A stretch of 52,387 nt of DNA from Acidovorax sp. (GCA_031277855.1 JAITLO010000037.1:1-52387), one strand, 5' to 3'; shown: positions 23,558 through 32,763, numbered from the stretch's first letter. Program-made: numbers and translations. Notes: generated by a model not told the origin, from the letters alone.

Positions 23558-25628
23558 CTCCCCCAGCAGCAGCGCCCTCTCTCCCACCTCCCCACGCTAC
23601 CTCTGGCGTCTGCATCGCATGCTGGCCCTGTATGTGCTGGGCGTGCTGGCGTTTTTGGCCATCATGGTCTGGGCCGAGCAGCAAGGCCTGTCGCGGCACT
23701 GGATTGGCCCCATCTTCCTGTTTCTGACGGTGATGATGTATGCGGCCATAGGCGTGTATGCACGCACCAGCAACCCCGAGGACTATTACGTGGCAGGGCG
23801 GCGCATTCCGCCCATGTATAACGGCATGGCGGCCGCGGCAGACTGGATGAGTGCGGCTTCCTTCATCAGCCTGTCCGGTGCGCTGTACCTGCAGGGCTTT
23901 GGCGGCTCGCCCGGTCAGCCCGGGGGGCTGGCCTATCTGCTGGGCTGGACCGGTGGGTTCTGCCTGGTGGCCATGCTGATTGCGCCCTATCTGCGCGCCA
24001 TGAAGCTCTACACCGTGCCGGACTTTTTCCAGGTGCGTTTTGGCGGGCGCTGGCCCCGCATCATTGCCGCGCTGGCCACGGTGATCTGCTCCTTCACCTA
24101 TGTGGTGGCGCAGATCTACGGGGTGGGGCTGATTGCCTCGCGCCTCACGGGCGTGCAGTTCGAGATTGGTGTCATGCTGGGCCTGGGCGGCGTGCTGGTG
24201 TGCTCGTTTCTGGGCGGCATGCGGGCCATCACCTGGACGCAGGTGGCGCAGTATGTGCTGATCCTGCTGGCCTTTTTGATCCCGGTGTCCTGGCTGGCCT
24301 ACAAGCAGCTGGGCAATCCCGTGGCGGCCATGGCCTATGGCGGGCAGCTGAGCAAGATCGCCAGCCTGGAAGAGGGCTTGCTGGACTCTGTGGCCGAGCG
24401 CGAGGTGCGCGATGCCTACCGCCTGCGGGCCGAGCGCATACAGCAAAAGCTCGACACCTTGCCCCAGTCTCTGGAGCTGGAGCGCATGGCCCTGGCCGAG
24501 CGCATACGCAGCCTGCGCGCCGAAGGCGGGGACGTGGGCCTGCTGGTGGCGGCCAGCCGGGAATATGCCGATCTGCCGCGTGATGCCGATGCGGCCCGGC
24601 TGCGCTGGAAGCAGGAGATGGCCGAGAGCCTGGAGCGCGCCAAGCCCCTGGGCGGGCTGCCGCGCCACAGCCAGCCTTTTGCGGGCGACCCGAATGGCAC
24701 GCCGGCCCAGCAGGCCGAATACCAGGATGCGCGCCTGAACTTTCTGGCGCTGATGTTCTGCCTGATGGTGGGCACGGCCGGGCTGCCGCATTTGCTCACA
24801 CGCTACTACACGGCGCCCTCGGTGTCGGGGGCGCGCACCTCGGTGGCCTGGACGCTGTTTTTCATCGGCCTGCTGTACCTGACGGCGCCGGCGCTGGCGG
24901 CCCTGGTCAAGTACGAGGTGCTGAACAACCTGGTGGGCGTGCGCTTTGACGAGTTGCCCAACTGGATGGGACAGTGGGCCAGGGTGGACCCCGCGCTGCT
25001 GTCGGTGGAGGACATGAATGGCGACGGCAGGCTGCAGTTTGGCGAGATCCGCCTGGGGGCCGATTTGATTGTGCTGGCCATGCCCGAGATTGCCGGTCTG
25101 CCCTTTGTGGTCTCCGGCCTGGTGGCTGCCGGAGGGCTGGCCGCCGCGCTGTCCACGGCCGATGGCTTGTTGCTGGCCATCAGCAATGCCCTGGTGCGGG
25201 ATATGTACTTTCACGCCCGGCCCGGCAAAGTCACGCCGGAGCAGCGCGTGATTCTGTCCAAGTTCGCGCTGCTGGCCGTGGCGCTGGCGGCCGCCTTTGT
25301 GGCTGGCCGGCGCTCCTCGGACATTCTGCCCATGGTCACGGCCTCGTTCTCGCTGGCGGCCTCGGGCTTTGTGCCGGTGATGGTGCTGGGTATTTTCTGG
25401 CGCGGCATCACCCGCCAGGGGGCCTTGGCCGGCATGCTGGGCGGGCTGGCGGTGACGCTGTACTACATGCTCTCGCATGCCAGTCTGGTCAAGGTCTGGC
25501 TGCCCCCTGTGCTGCTGGCCGATGGGCTGTGGTTTGGCATTCAGCCGGTGTCGGCGGCGGTGTTTGGGGTGCCGGCCGGCCTGTTGCTGGCCTGGAGCGT
25601 CAGCCTCTTCACCCGTCCGAGGGGATAG
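23541..25628 (+). CDS. Sodium:solute symporter, VC_2705 type, with EF-hand-like loop
   Basis: This 695-residue SSS-family transporter (ActP/PutP relatives) has about 13 membrane segments. The core motif AGRRIPPMYNGMAAAADWMSAASFIS appears in parts, and STADGLLLAISNAL occurs late. A charged 130-residue insertion (residues about 269-398) separates membrane segments. Residues 491-502 (DMNGDGRLQFGE) match the 12-residue calcium-binding EF-hand loop. Relatives move acetate, pyruvate or similar acids. The start is uncertain: ATGs at 23502, 23523 and 23541 are in frame; 23541 is chosen for the GTCCAGG-type signal upstream. It overlaps the DUF4212 gene. Confidence 0.88.
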   Translation: MAGPSNSPSSSALSPTSPRYLWRLHRMLALYVLGVLAFLAIMVWAEQQGLSRHWIGPIFLFLTVMMYAAIGVYARTSNPEDYYVAGRRIPPMYNGMAAAADWMSAASFISLSGALYLQGFGGSPGQPGGLAYLLGWTGGFCLVAMLIAPYLRAMKLYTVPDFFQVRFGGRWPRIIAALATVICSFTYVVAQIYGVGLIASRLTGVQFEIGVMLGLGGVLVCSFLGGMRAITWTQVAQYVLILLAFLIPVSWLAYKQLGNPVAAMAYGGQLSKIASLEEGLLDSVAEREVRDAYRLRAERIQQKLDTLPQSLELERMALAERIRSLRAEGGDVGLLVAASREYADLPRDADAARLRWKQEMAESLERAKPLGGLPRHSQPFAGDPNGTPAQQAEYQDARLNFLALMFCLMVGTAGLPHLLTRYYTAPSVSGARTSVAWTLFFIGLLYLTAPALAALVKYEVLNNLVGVRFDELPNWMGQWARVDPALLSVEDMNGDGRLQFGEIRLGADLIVLAMPEIAGLPFVVSGLVAAGGLAAALSTADGLLLAISNALVRDMYFHARPGKVTPEQRVILSKFALLAVALAAAFVAGRRSSDILPMVTASFSLAASGFVPVMVLGIFWRGITRQGALAGMLGGLAVTLYYMLSHASLVKVWLPPVLLADGLWFGIQPVSAAVFGVPAGLLLAWSVSLFTRPRG

Positions 25629-25816
25629 CTCTTGGAATGTGCTTTTTGCTGAGGCGCCCATACAGCGCTTCATGCTTTGTTGCTGGCCCTTGCCGTATCT
25701 CGATACTGTCTGCGGGCCAGCGTCGCGCCTGAAGCGCTGTCTGGGTGTTGTGGGGGAAGCTTTAACGCCTGAGGTGCTGCCCTGGCCCGCTCTGGCATAC
25801 CCTGCATGTTCAGCCC

Positions 25817-25842
25817 AGAAAAAAGGCGCCCTGGGGCGCCTT
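25817..25842 (-). terminator. Intrinsic terminator of the FKBP gene
   Basis: AAGGCGCCC (25823-25831) and GGGCGCCTT (25834-25842) pair perfectly. A-residues at 25817-25822 become the U-tract on the minus strand. It lies 18 bp beyond the FKBP stop. Confidence 0.82.
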
Positions 25843-25859
25843 GATTCGGGGGCTGGAGC

Positions 25860-26213
25860 TTAAACGGCCAGCAGTTCCACGTCGAACTTCAGCGTGGCGT
25901 TGGGAGGAATCACGCCGCCGGCGCCGCGGGCGCCATAGCCCAGTTCGGCGGGGATGATCAGGGTGCGCTGGCCGCCCACCTTCATGCCTTGCACGCCTTC
26001 GTCCCAGCCACGGATCACCATGCCGGCGCCCAGGGGGAAGACGAAGGGGTCGTTGCGGTCCTTGCTGGAGTCGAACTTGGCGCCTTGCACGCCGTCCTGG
26101 TAGAGCCAGCCGGTGTAGTGCACGGTCACGTTCTTGCCGCGGGCGGCTTCGGTGCCTTCACCCACAACGGTGTCTTCATATTGCAGGCCGGAGGCGGTGG
26201 TGGTCAGGGCCAT
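25860..26213 (-). CDS. FKBP-type peptidyl-prolyl cis-trans isomerase
   Basis: This 117-residue single-domain FKBP is cytoplasmic by its lack of a signal peptide. Active-site residues are in VHYTGWLYQDG, FDSSKDRNDPFVFPLG, VIRGWDEGVQGMKVGG and the ending LGYGARGAGGVIPPNATLKFDVELL. It catalyses proline isomerisation in folding proteins. It has its own terminator; the HxlR gene upstream on the same strand is separated by a hairpin. Confidence 0.95.
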   Translation of the reverse strand: MALTTTASGLQYEDTVVGEGTEAARGKNVTVHYTGWLYQDGVQGAKFDSSKDRNDPFVFPLGAGMVIRGWDEGVQGMKVGGQRTLIIPAELGYGARGAGGVIPPNATLKFDVELLAV

Positions 26214-26231
26214 GGATAGTCCTCAAAGTCA

Positions 26232-26271
26232 TCAACAAAACAATCAGGCCTGCGGGCATGCCCGGGGCCTG
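26232..26271 (-). terminator. Terminator-like hairpin after the HxlR gene
   Basis: CAGGCC (26245-26250) pairs with GGCCTG (26266-26271) around the palindrome CGGGCATGCCCG. On the minus strand the stem is followed by a T-rich stretch (ATTGTTTTGTTG). It ends transcription of the HxlR gene before the FKBP gene. Confidence 0.6.
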
Positions 26272-26326
26272 ACGGTGAATCGGTCCGCACCAGAAGCGGG
26301 CGGCCGATGGGGAAGTGGGCTGAAGC

Positions 26327-26632
26327 TTACTTCTTGGCGCGTGCGGCCGCCCAGCGGGTGGCAAAAGCCTGTACGTCGCTGAGGCGTTTGAGCAGGTCGT
26401 GGCCCTGAGCGGTGACGGTATAGCCGTCGCTGCCATGTTCCAGCAGGCCGCACTCGCGCAGCTCCTTGATGCGGGTGTTCAGCGTGTTGGGGGTGATGCC
26501 GCCCACGCTGTCCTGCAGCAATCGGAAAGTCTGGGGGTGCCCGTCGCGCAGCGCCCACAGCACACGCAGTGCGTAGCGGCACTCCAGCTTTTCAAAAAGC
26601 TGGTTGATGGCGGCGTTTTCCTTGGAGCTCAT
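26327..26632 (-). CDS. HxlR-family winged-helix regulator
   Basis: This 101-residue winged helix-turn-helix protein of the HxlR/MarR-like group has CRYALRVLWALRDGHPQTFRLLQ, then ITPNTLNTRIKELRECGLLEH and a wing GYTVTAQGHDLL. A single cysteine (C18) sits where redox-sensing HxlR proteins such as HypR and YodB often have theirs. The target is unknown; the nearest genes are fkbp downstream and a CoA transferase gene divergently. Confidence 0.88.
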   Translation of the reverse strand: MSSKENAAINQLFEKLECRYALRVLWALRDGHPQTFRLLQDSVGGITPNTLNTRIKELRECGLLEHGSDGYTVTAQGHDLLKRLSDVQAFATRWAAARAKK

Positions 26633-27031
26633 GGACGCTTCTCCTTGCGCATGTTGTTGATGAGTGAAAGCACCCAGCAGGGCACTCTGTCAGGTCGAGA
26701 CCAATATAGCGTGGATCGCATTCTGCTACAAGTTTGGTAGCTCGAGAGGTAGAGCATTCATGCAAACACTTCATAAAACAGGTAAAAAAGCTGCAAGTGT
26801 TGCGGGTGGGCCACGCTGCGCAAGACATTGCCTTGGGCGCTTTGCGCACAGGGGCGCGCTTTTGGGGATGCGGCGGCTTCCTAAAAGCTGGGGCCAGGCC
26901 GCTGGGCGCGATGTGGGCACTTTCTACAATTGACGCAAAGCGCCAGGTGCGTAACCCATACGCGCTGCGGCTTCCGGTGTGGCGTGGCGAATGCCGGGCC
27001 TGGCGTGCTTGTGTATTGACTGCCTTTGCCC
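26633..27031. other. 399-bp intergenic region without a supported gene
   Basis: I find no convincing gene here. A short open frame at 26664-26933 lacks an RBS and coding bias. Positions 26740-26755 resemble a tRNA D-arm (GCTC-GAGAGGTA-GAGC), but no acceptor, anticodon or T arm follows. The region should hold the promoters of the two divergent flanking genes. Confidence 0.6.
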
Positions 27032-28255
27032 ATGACTGCTGCCCCAACCCCATCTTCTTCGCCCACCGTTCCCTCCCTGCCCTTGCAAGGCATTCGTGTG
27101 GTGGAGTTCTCCCATATGGTGATGGGGCCATCCTGCGGCATGGTGCTGGCAGATCTGGGGGCCGAGGTCATCAAGGTGGAGCCGGTGGAGGGCGACCGCA
27201 CACGCCATCTGCTGGGGGCCGGGGCGGGCTTTTTCCCCATGTTCAACCGCAACAAGAAAAGCATCGCCATTGACCTGCGCAGCGGTCAGGGCCTGCAGGC
27301 AGCGATTCGCCTGGCGGCCTCGGCCGATGTGGTGCTGCAGAACTTCAAGCCCGGTGTGATGCAGAAATACGGGCTGGATTACGCCACATTGCAGCAGCTG
27401 AACCCGGGCCTGGTGTATGTGAACCACACCGGTTTTCTGCCCGGCCCCTACGAGCGCCGCACCGCCCTGGACGAGGTGGTGCAGATGATGGGTGGCCTGG
27501 CCTATATGACGGGCCGCCCGGGTGACCCCCTGCGTGCCGGCACCAGCGTGAACGACATCATGGGCGGCATGTTTGGCGCCATCGGTGCCATGGCGGCATT
27601 GATGCAGCGCGCCCAGACCGGCAAGGGCCAGGAGATTGATGCGGCCCTGTTCGAGAACAATGTGTTCCTGGTGGGCCAGCACATGATGCAGTACGCCGTC
27701 ACCGGCCAGGCGGCAGCACCGATGCCGGAGCGCATCTCGTCCTGGGCCATGTATGACGTGTTCACGGCCCGCGATGGAGAGCAGATTTTTCTGGCCGCCG
27801 TCAGCGACGCGCAATGGCGCACTTTTTGCGACGCCATGGGCTATGACGATTTGAAGCACGACCCCCAGCTGCAAACCAATAACGACCGCGTGCGCGCCCG
27901 CGCCACCATGATACCGCTGCTGCGCCAGCGCCTGGCCCAGCACAAGGCGGCCGAGCTGGCGGCGATTTTTGAGCAGCACCAGTTGCCGTTTGCCCCCATC
28001 TCCCGGCCGGAGCAGCTGTTTGACGATCCGCACCTGAATGCCACCGGCGGCTTGGCCGAGGTGGTGCTGCCCGATGGCGAGCGCGCCGGCCAGACCGCAC
28101 GCACCGCGCTGCTGCCGCTGCGCATGGATGGCCAGCGCCTGACCGTGCGCCACAACCCGCCCACGGTGGGCCAGCACACGGCCGAGCTGCTGCAGGGCCT
28201 GGGCTATGCAGAGACCGAGATTGCAGGGCTGATCGCTGACGGCGCCATCGCCTGA
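27032..28255 (+). CDS. CaiB/BaiF family (class III) CoA transferase
   Basis: The protein has 407 residues. Class III signatures are GIRVVEFSHMVMGPSCGMVLADLGAEVIKVE in the N-terminal Rossmann part, NRNKKSIAIDLRS, and the catalytic aspartate in TSVNDIMGG. It forms interlocked dimers and moves CoA between a thioester and a carboxylate through an Asp-CoA intermediate. The substrate cannot be read from sequence. The ATG at 27032 gives the usual short lead before the core; an in-frame TTG lies two codons earlier. Confidence 0.93.
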   Translation: MTAAPTPSSSPTVPSLPLQGIRVVEFSHMVMGPSCGMVLADLGAEVIKVEPVEGDRTRHLLGAGAGFFPMFNRNKKSIAIDLRSGQGLQAAIRLAASADVVLQNFKPGVMQKYGLDYATLQQLNPGLVYVNHTGFLPGPYERRTALDEVVQMMGGLAYMTGRPGDPLRAGTSVNDIMGGMFGAIGAMAALMQRAQTGKGQEIDAALFENNVFLVGQHMMQYAVTGQAAAPMPERISSWAMYDVFTARDGEQIFLAAVSDAQWRTFCDAMGYDDLKHDPQLQTNNDRVRARATMIPLLRQRLAQHKAAELAAIFEQHQLPFAPISRPEQLFDDPHLNATGGLAEVVLPDGERAGQTARTALLPLRMDGQRLTVRHNPPTVGQHTAELLQGLGYAETEIAGLIADGAIA

Positions 28256-28312
28256 GATCGTGAACACGCTCTAAAGCGTGGGGCAACGGCTTGCCCGCGC
28301 GACAATCGCCCC

Positions 28313-29239
28313 ATGCAAGCAACACCCCATCCGGAGCTGAGTGAGACCAGCCAGGCTGCGATCGACGCCTTTATCGAGGCCTTGTGGCTGGAAGATGGTC
28401 TGGCCGACAACAGCCTGCAGGCCTATCGGCGCGATCTGACGCAGTACCTGCGCTGGCTGCAGCAGGCGCATGCCGGCGTGGAACTGGACGCCACACAGGA
28501 GCCGCATCTGCAGGGCTATCTGGCCCACCGCATGGAGCAGCGCAGCAAGGCCACCTCGGCCAACCGCAGCCTGAGCGTGCTGCGCCGTTATTTCCAGTGG
28601 GCGCTGCGCGAGGGCCGCATCCACCAGGACCCCGTGGTACGCCTGCAGCCGGCCAAAAAGCCGCCGCGCGTGCCGCACACGCTGACGGCCGAGCAGGTGG
28701 TGCGCCTGTTGCAAGCCCCCGACTTGGGCAACCCCCTGGGCCTGCGCGACCGCGCCATGCTGGAGCTGATGTATGCCAGCGGCCTGCGTGTGAGCGAGCT
28801 GGTGGAGCTGCCGCTGTTCCAGATCGATTTGCGTGCCGGCGTGCTGCGGGTCATGGGCAAGGGCAGCAAGGAGCGGCTGGTGCCTTTTGGCCAGGAGGCC
28901 CAGCACTGGCTGGAGCAGTATCTGCAACAGGCGCGCGCCGAGCTGCTGGCCGGCCAGCACAGCGATGCGCTGTTTGTCACCCGGCGCGGCAGCGGCATGA
29001 CGCGGGTGATGTTCTGGACCCTGGTGAAAAAATACGCCGCCATTGCCGGCATCACGGCGCCGCTGTCGCCACACACGCTGCGCCATGCCTTTGCCACGCA
29101 CTTGCTCAATCACGGCGCCGATTTGCGCGTGGTGCAGATGCTGCTGGGCCATGCCGATATCTCCACCACCACCATCTACACCCATGTGGCGCGGGAGCGA
29201 TTGCGGCAGCTGCATGCCCAGCACCACCCGCGTGGCTAG
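28313..29239 (+). CDS. xerD: Site-specific tyrosine recombinase XerD
   Basis: This 308-residue tyrosine recombinase has an N-terminal SAM-like core-binding domain (residues about 12-105) and a C-terminal catalytic domain. All six catalytic residues are visible: R159 (ASGLRVSEL), K186 (KGSKERLVP), H254 and R257 (HTLRHAFATHLL), H280 (LLGHADIST) and Y289 (TIYTHV). With XerC it resolves chromosome dimers at dif with FtsK. XerD is favoured over XerC by length and by HTLRHAFATHLLNHGADLR wording. No phage or integron context is near, so this is the housekeeping gene. Confidence 0.93.
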   Translation: MQATPHPELSETSQAAIDAFIEALWLEDGLADNSLQAYRRDLTQYLRWLQQAHAGVELDATQEPHLQGYLAHRMEQRSKATSANRSLSVLRRYFQWALREGRIHQDPVVRLQPAKKPPRVPHTLTAEQVVRLLQAPDLGNPLGLRDRAMLELMYASGLRVSELVELPLFQIDLRAGVLRVMGKGSKERLVPFGQEAQHWLEQYLQQARAELLAGQHSDALFVTRRGSGMTRVMFWTLVKKYAAIAGITAPLSPHTLRHAFATHLLNHGADLRVVQMLLGHADISTTTIYTHVARERLRQLHAQHHPRG

Positions 29240-29385
29240 GTAGGGTGATGGCACATGATGTGCTGCGCCAACGCTGCCAAATTGTGGTGTGCAAATCGTC
29301 AGACCGGCGAAGCGCTGGTGTTGGCACCAAGGGCATCGCTGCTGCGGAAAAATCGGCCTCTTGCTATTTGTGTGTGCCCTGTTTC

Positions 29386-30378
29386 ATGACTGATTTTTCG
29401 CGCCGGCAGTTGCTGGCTTGTGCCCTGGCGGCCGCAGTGCCCGCCACTTTCTCCTTGTCGGCCCAGGCTGCCGATGGCGCCTGGCCCAGCCGCCCCATTC
29501 GCCTGGTGGTGTCCTATCCCTCGGGTGGTGTCAGCGACAACGTGGCCCGCGCCCTGGGCGACAAGCTTTCGGCCCAATTGGGCCAGAGCGTGGTGATCGA
29601 GAACAAGGCCGGCGCCGGTGGTGCCATAGGCCTGGACCAGGTGGCCAAGTCGCAGGCCGATGGCTATACCCTGGGCTTTTCCTCCATCAGCCCGCTGGCG
29701 CTGAGCCCGCACCTGGGCAAGATGGCGTTCGATCCGCGCAAGGACATTACGCCCGTGGTGAGCGTGATGTATTCGCCCATTCTGATTTTGGGAACCAAGG
29801 CCAGCAAGGCCCCCGACTTTGCCGCGCTGGTGGCGCAGGCGCGCAAAGACCCGGGCAGCGTGCGCTGGGCCACGGCCGGCCTGGCCTCGCTGGGCCATAT
29901 CGTGCTGGAGCAGCTGCGCCACCAGGCCAAGGTGGACATCACCCATGTGCCCTACAAGGGCGGCGGCCAGCAGCTCAACGATGGCCTGGGCGGGCAGTAT
30001 GAAATCCTGTCCACCAATGCCAGCCCCACGGTGATGCCCCATATCCAGAGCGGCAGCTTCAAGCCCCTGGCCGTGGGCGCACCCAAGCGCCTGGAATCGC
30101 TGCCCAAGGTGCCCACCCTGGCCGAGCTGGGTTATCCCGCAGCCAACAGCAGCTCGCTGTTCGGCATTTTTGCCCCGGCAGGTACGCCCAAGCCCGTGCT
30201 GGATCGCTTGAATGCCGAAATCAACAAGGCATTGGCCGAGCCGGATATGCAGCAACGCCTCAAGGCCAGCGACAACGTGCCCACCGGTGGCAGTGCCGCC
30301 GCATTTGCACAGCAGATTGCGGCAGAGTCTGCCGAGAATGCCAAGATCATTCGTGCGGCAGGTGTGACGCTGCAGTAA
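29386..30378 (+). CDS. Bug-family (TctC-like) periplasmic solute-binding protein
   Basis: This 330-residue protein starts MTDFSRRQLLACALAAA, a signal peptide with a twin-arginine-like RRQLL before the hydrophobic core and a cleavage site near SAQA-AD. Bug hallmarks are WPSRPIRLVVSYPSGGVSDNVAR, VVIENKAGAGGAIG, THVPYKGGGQQ and KVPTLAELGYP. It is about 332 residues in length like the Bug protein at 3.6 kb but clearly diverged from it. The ligand is unknown and no permease is adjacent. A hairpin 10 bp after the stop could end the transcript. Confidence 0.9.
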   Translation: MTDFSRRQLLACALAAAVPATFSLSAQAADGAWPSRPIRLVVSYPSGGVSDNVARALGDKLSAQLGQSVVIENKAGAGGAIGLDQVAKSQADGYTLGFSSISPLALSPHLGKMAFDPRKDITPVVSVMYSPILILGTKASKAPDFAALVAQARKDPGSVRWATAGLASLGHIVLEQLRHQAKVDITHVPYKGGGQQLNDGLGGQYEILSTNASPTVMPHIQSGSFKPLAVGAPKRLESLPKVPTLAELGYPAANSSSLFGIFAPAGTPKPVLDRLNAEINKALAEPDMQQRLKASDNVPTGGSAAAFAQQIAAESAENAKIIRAAGVTLQ

Positions 30379-30387
30379 GTGCCAGTC

Positions 30388-30408
30388 CAGCCTGATGCGA
30401 TCAGGCTG
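30388..30408 (+). terminator. Terminator-like hairpin after the Bug gene
   Basis: CAGCCTGA (30388-30395) and TCAGGCTG (30401-30408) form a perfect 8-bp stem with loop TGCGA. Only a weak T-content follows, so termination may be partial. Confidence 0.45.
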
Positions 30409-30521
30409 CTGCAACTACTGTTGCTGCTTTCGTTTGGATAGCGGCTGACGCAATACTGATAAGCATTTGCAACGGTTTTTCTATAAACCCCAGAGCGCAA
30501 ACACGCGCTTCGCAAGGACGC

Positions 30522-31814
30522 TCAGGCCGCCAGATTGTCCATCCAGGCCAGTGCCTGCAGGTGGGCCTGGTTGATCTGGGTGTCGCTCAAACGGGCCAGG
30601 GTGGCCGAGCGATGGTGCAGGTGCTGGCTGCGGTCCTCGCAGGCCTGCACCAGGGTCAGCAACTCTCCCAGCACGCCCTCGCGCTGCAGCAGGGCTGTGC
30701 GTACGGCATCGGGCACTTGCACCAGTTGCAGGGCGGCCTCCATGGGGATGCGCAGCATCACATCCAGCAGCGAGAACACGCCCACCACAAAGGCCTGGTC
30801 GGCCTCTTCTTCGCCCAGCAGTTGCAGGGCCAGCAACTCCATCAGCCGGCCGCGCACCACGGCGGTCTGGCCCACGGACGAGGGCAGATCGCCAAACTTG
30901 GAGGCCATCAACAGCAGGGCGGCCCAGCGGAACAGCTTTTTCAGGCCCAGCAGCAGCACGGCCTGGCGGAAAGAGGTGATCTCGCGCGCCAGCGCCAGGC
31001 CGGCAGAGTTGATCAGGCGCATCAGGTTGAAGGACAGGCCGGCGTCTTTTTTCAGCACCTCTTCGATGGCCTCGGGCTTGGCCTGCAGGCGCAGCAGATT
31101 GATCAACTGGATGGTGTAGCCCTGGGCGGGTGCCAGCATGCGGGCCTGCACCGGGGCGGGGCGGGCAAACTGAAAGCCCTGAAAACAACGTATGCCCAGC
31201 GATTGCAGCTGGGCGTATTGCTGGGCGCTGTCCACGCGCTCGGCCACGATTTGTGCGGCGGTGTGGCGCTGTGCATAGCCCACCACCACGGCCAGTTGGC
31301 CGGCGGGCAGCACGTCCAGATTGAGCTTGATGTAGTCGGCCAGCGAAAGCCAGGGGGCGTAGGCCGACTCCAGCACCTGGTGGGTAAAGGCCAGGCGAAA
31401 ACCCCGTAGGCGCAAGGCCCGCAAAATGGGCAGGCGGGCCTGCACCTCGCTATTGGCGGAGGAGCCCAGGGACTCCACCTCCAGCACCACCCGCTCCGGG
31501 CTGACCAGCTCCAGCTGGCCGCTGGCCATGCTCTCGTGGGAGCATTTGACGAACAGGGGGCGAAGGCTGCCAGGGATTTCATCGCTGGCATGGGCCAGGG
31601 CGGCAAAAATCAGGCTGACATCCTGGGGGGCGCCTTGGGGGGCCGGGCTGCGTGAGCGGCTGAACAGCTCATAGGCGATGACCTCGCCTTCCAGATTCAC
31701 AATCGCCTGTCGCGCAATCATGGCCCCGGATGCAGAAACGGGAGCGATGGAGGCAGAGGCGGGTGTGAGCGGAAGCGGCAGGGTCATGGAGGCAGGAGGC
31801 CGCAGCGGCGGCAT
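30522..31814 (-). CDS. Degenerate EAL plus HDOD domain signalling protein
   Basis: This 430-residue protein has an N-terminal EAL-like domain (about 32-225) and a C-terminal HDOD domain (about 230-410; KKDAGLSFNLMRLINSA, then ITSFRQAVLLLGLKKLFRW). The EAL catalytic set is lost: the opening reads AYELFSRS, LFVKCSHESM replaces the Asn motif, FRLAFTH replaces DDFG and YIKLNLD replaces KID. It is therefore probably a protein-interaction or c-di-GMP-sensing module and not a phosphodiesterase. The start is uncertain: no RBS is visible at 31814, the ATG of MTLPLP (31787) or the later ATG of MIARQAIV. Confidence 0.85.
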   Translation of the reverse strand: MPPLRPPASMTLPLPLTPASASIAPVSASGAMIARQAIVNLEGEVIAYELFSRSRSPAPQGAPQDVSLIFAALAHASDEIPGSLRPLFVKCSHESMASGQLELVSPERVVLEVESLGSSANSEVQARLPILRALRLRGFRLAFTHQVLESAYAPWLSLADYIKLNLDVLPAGQLAVVVGYAQRHTAAQIVAERVDSAQQYAQLQSLGIRCFQGFQFARPAPVQARMLAPAQGYTIQLINLLRLQAKPEAIEEVLKKDAGLSFNLMRLINSAGLALAREITSFRQAVLLLGLKKLFRWAALLLMASKFGDLPSSVGQTAVVRGRLMELLALQLLGEEEADQAFVVGVFSLLDVMLRIPMEAALQLVQVPDAVRTALLQREGVLGELLTLVQACEDRSQHLHHRSATLARLSDTQINQAHLQALAWMDNLAA

Positions 31815-31906
31815 GGCGGAGGCAAAAGCTGTAGCAGAAGGGCCAGACGCCGGGCATCATGCAGCACTTGTATCTGGCTTGTCGATGTTCCGTATCAAAA
31901 ACCTTG

Positions 31907-32716
31907 CTATATCACCTGCTGCAGCCACTCCAGCTCGGCCTGGGTAAACCCCGCTTGCAAGCGGGCCTCCGTGTTGAAAGGCGGGCGCAGGCGCGGGGCT
32001 TCATAGCGTTTGGTCAGCTCCAGGTACAGGGCTTCGGGGTCTTTGCCCTGTTGCTGGCACAGCCAGCGGTACCAGTGGTTGCCAATGGCCACATGGCCCA
32101 CTTCCTCGCGCAAGATGATGTCCAGAATCTCCACCGCAGCCAGGGCGTCCACGGCCTTGGTATTGCGCAGCTTGTGCTGGATTTGTGGCGTGGCGTCCAG
32201 CCCGCGTGCTTCCAGCGTGCGCGGCACCAGGGCCATGCGGGCGGTGATGTCGTCGGCGGTTTTCTCGCACATGGTCCACAGGCCCTGGTGGGCCGGGTGG
32301 TCGCCATAGTCCTGGCCATGGTGCTTGCGCAGGTGGTCGCGCAGCAGCAAAAAATGCTTGCCTTCCTCGGCCGCCACCTGCAGCCAGTCGCGGTAATAGG
32401 CTTCAGGCATGCCGGCAAAGCGCCACACAGCATCCAGCGCCAGGTTGATGGCGTTGAACTCGATATGGGCAATGGCATGGATCAGCACCGCCCGGCCTTC
32501 GGGCGTGGCCGGAGAGCGACGGGCCACCTCGGTGTGGTGGCGCAGGGCGGGGCGAGCGGGGTGGCCAGGCAGCTCGGCCGGGTCCACGGCCGGCAGCTGC
32601 GCATCGGCTGCTATGGAATACAGAGCTCGCTGCGCATGTAGATCCAGCGCTGCAAGGGCTTTTTGTTCGGGGTCGGTGAGGCGCAAGACCTCCAAGGCAC
32701 GGTGGCGTAGCTCCAT
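31907..32716 (-). CDS. DUF455 ferritin-like protein
   Basis: This 269-residue member of the DUF455 family has a ferritin-like helical core. Candidate di-metal ligands are in HIEFNAINLALD, EEGKHFLLLRDHL and REEVGHVAIGNHWY, in the E..H / E..H spacing of diiron carboxylate proteins. Function is unestablished; relatives are often annotated as rhamnosyltransferase-like in error. The start is the ATG of MELRHRALE; the frame extends farther up into the divergent gene but without family similarity. It is divergent from the gamma-carbonic-anhydrase-like gene with 47 bp between. Confidence 0.87.
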   Translation of the reverse strand: MELRHRALEVLRLTDPEQKALAALDLHAQRALYSIAADAQLPAVDPAELPGHPARPALRHHTEVARRSPATPEGRAVLIHAIAHIEFNAINLALDAVWRFAGMPEAYYRDWLQVAAEEGKHFLLLRDHLRKHHGQDYGDHPAHQGLWTMCEKTADDITARMALVPRTLEARGLDATPQIQHKLRNTKAVDALAAVEILDIILREEVGHVAIGNHWYRWLCQQQGKDPEALYLELTKRYEAPRLRPPFNTEARLQAGFTQAELEWLQQVI

Positions 32717-32763
32717 CTTTACAATTTTAGGTTCCACAACAAAACCAATGGAGACAGTCCCCC

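Noticed and set aside
26737..26760. tRNA-like segment GCTC-GAGAGGTA-GAGCA
   Set aside because: It mimics a D-arm, but the next 60 bases give no anticodon stem, no GGTTCGA-type T-loop and no matching acceptor strand, so chance is the simplest reading.
26664..26933. 89-codon frame between the HxlR and CoA transferase genes
   Set aside because: No RBS, no coding-type third-position bias and no recognisable protein pattern.
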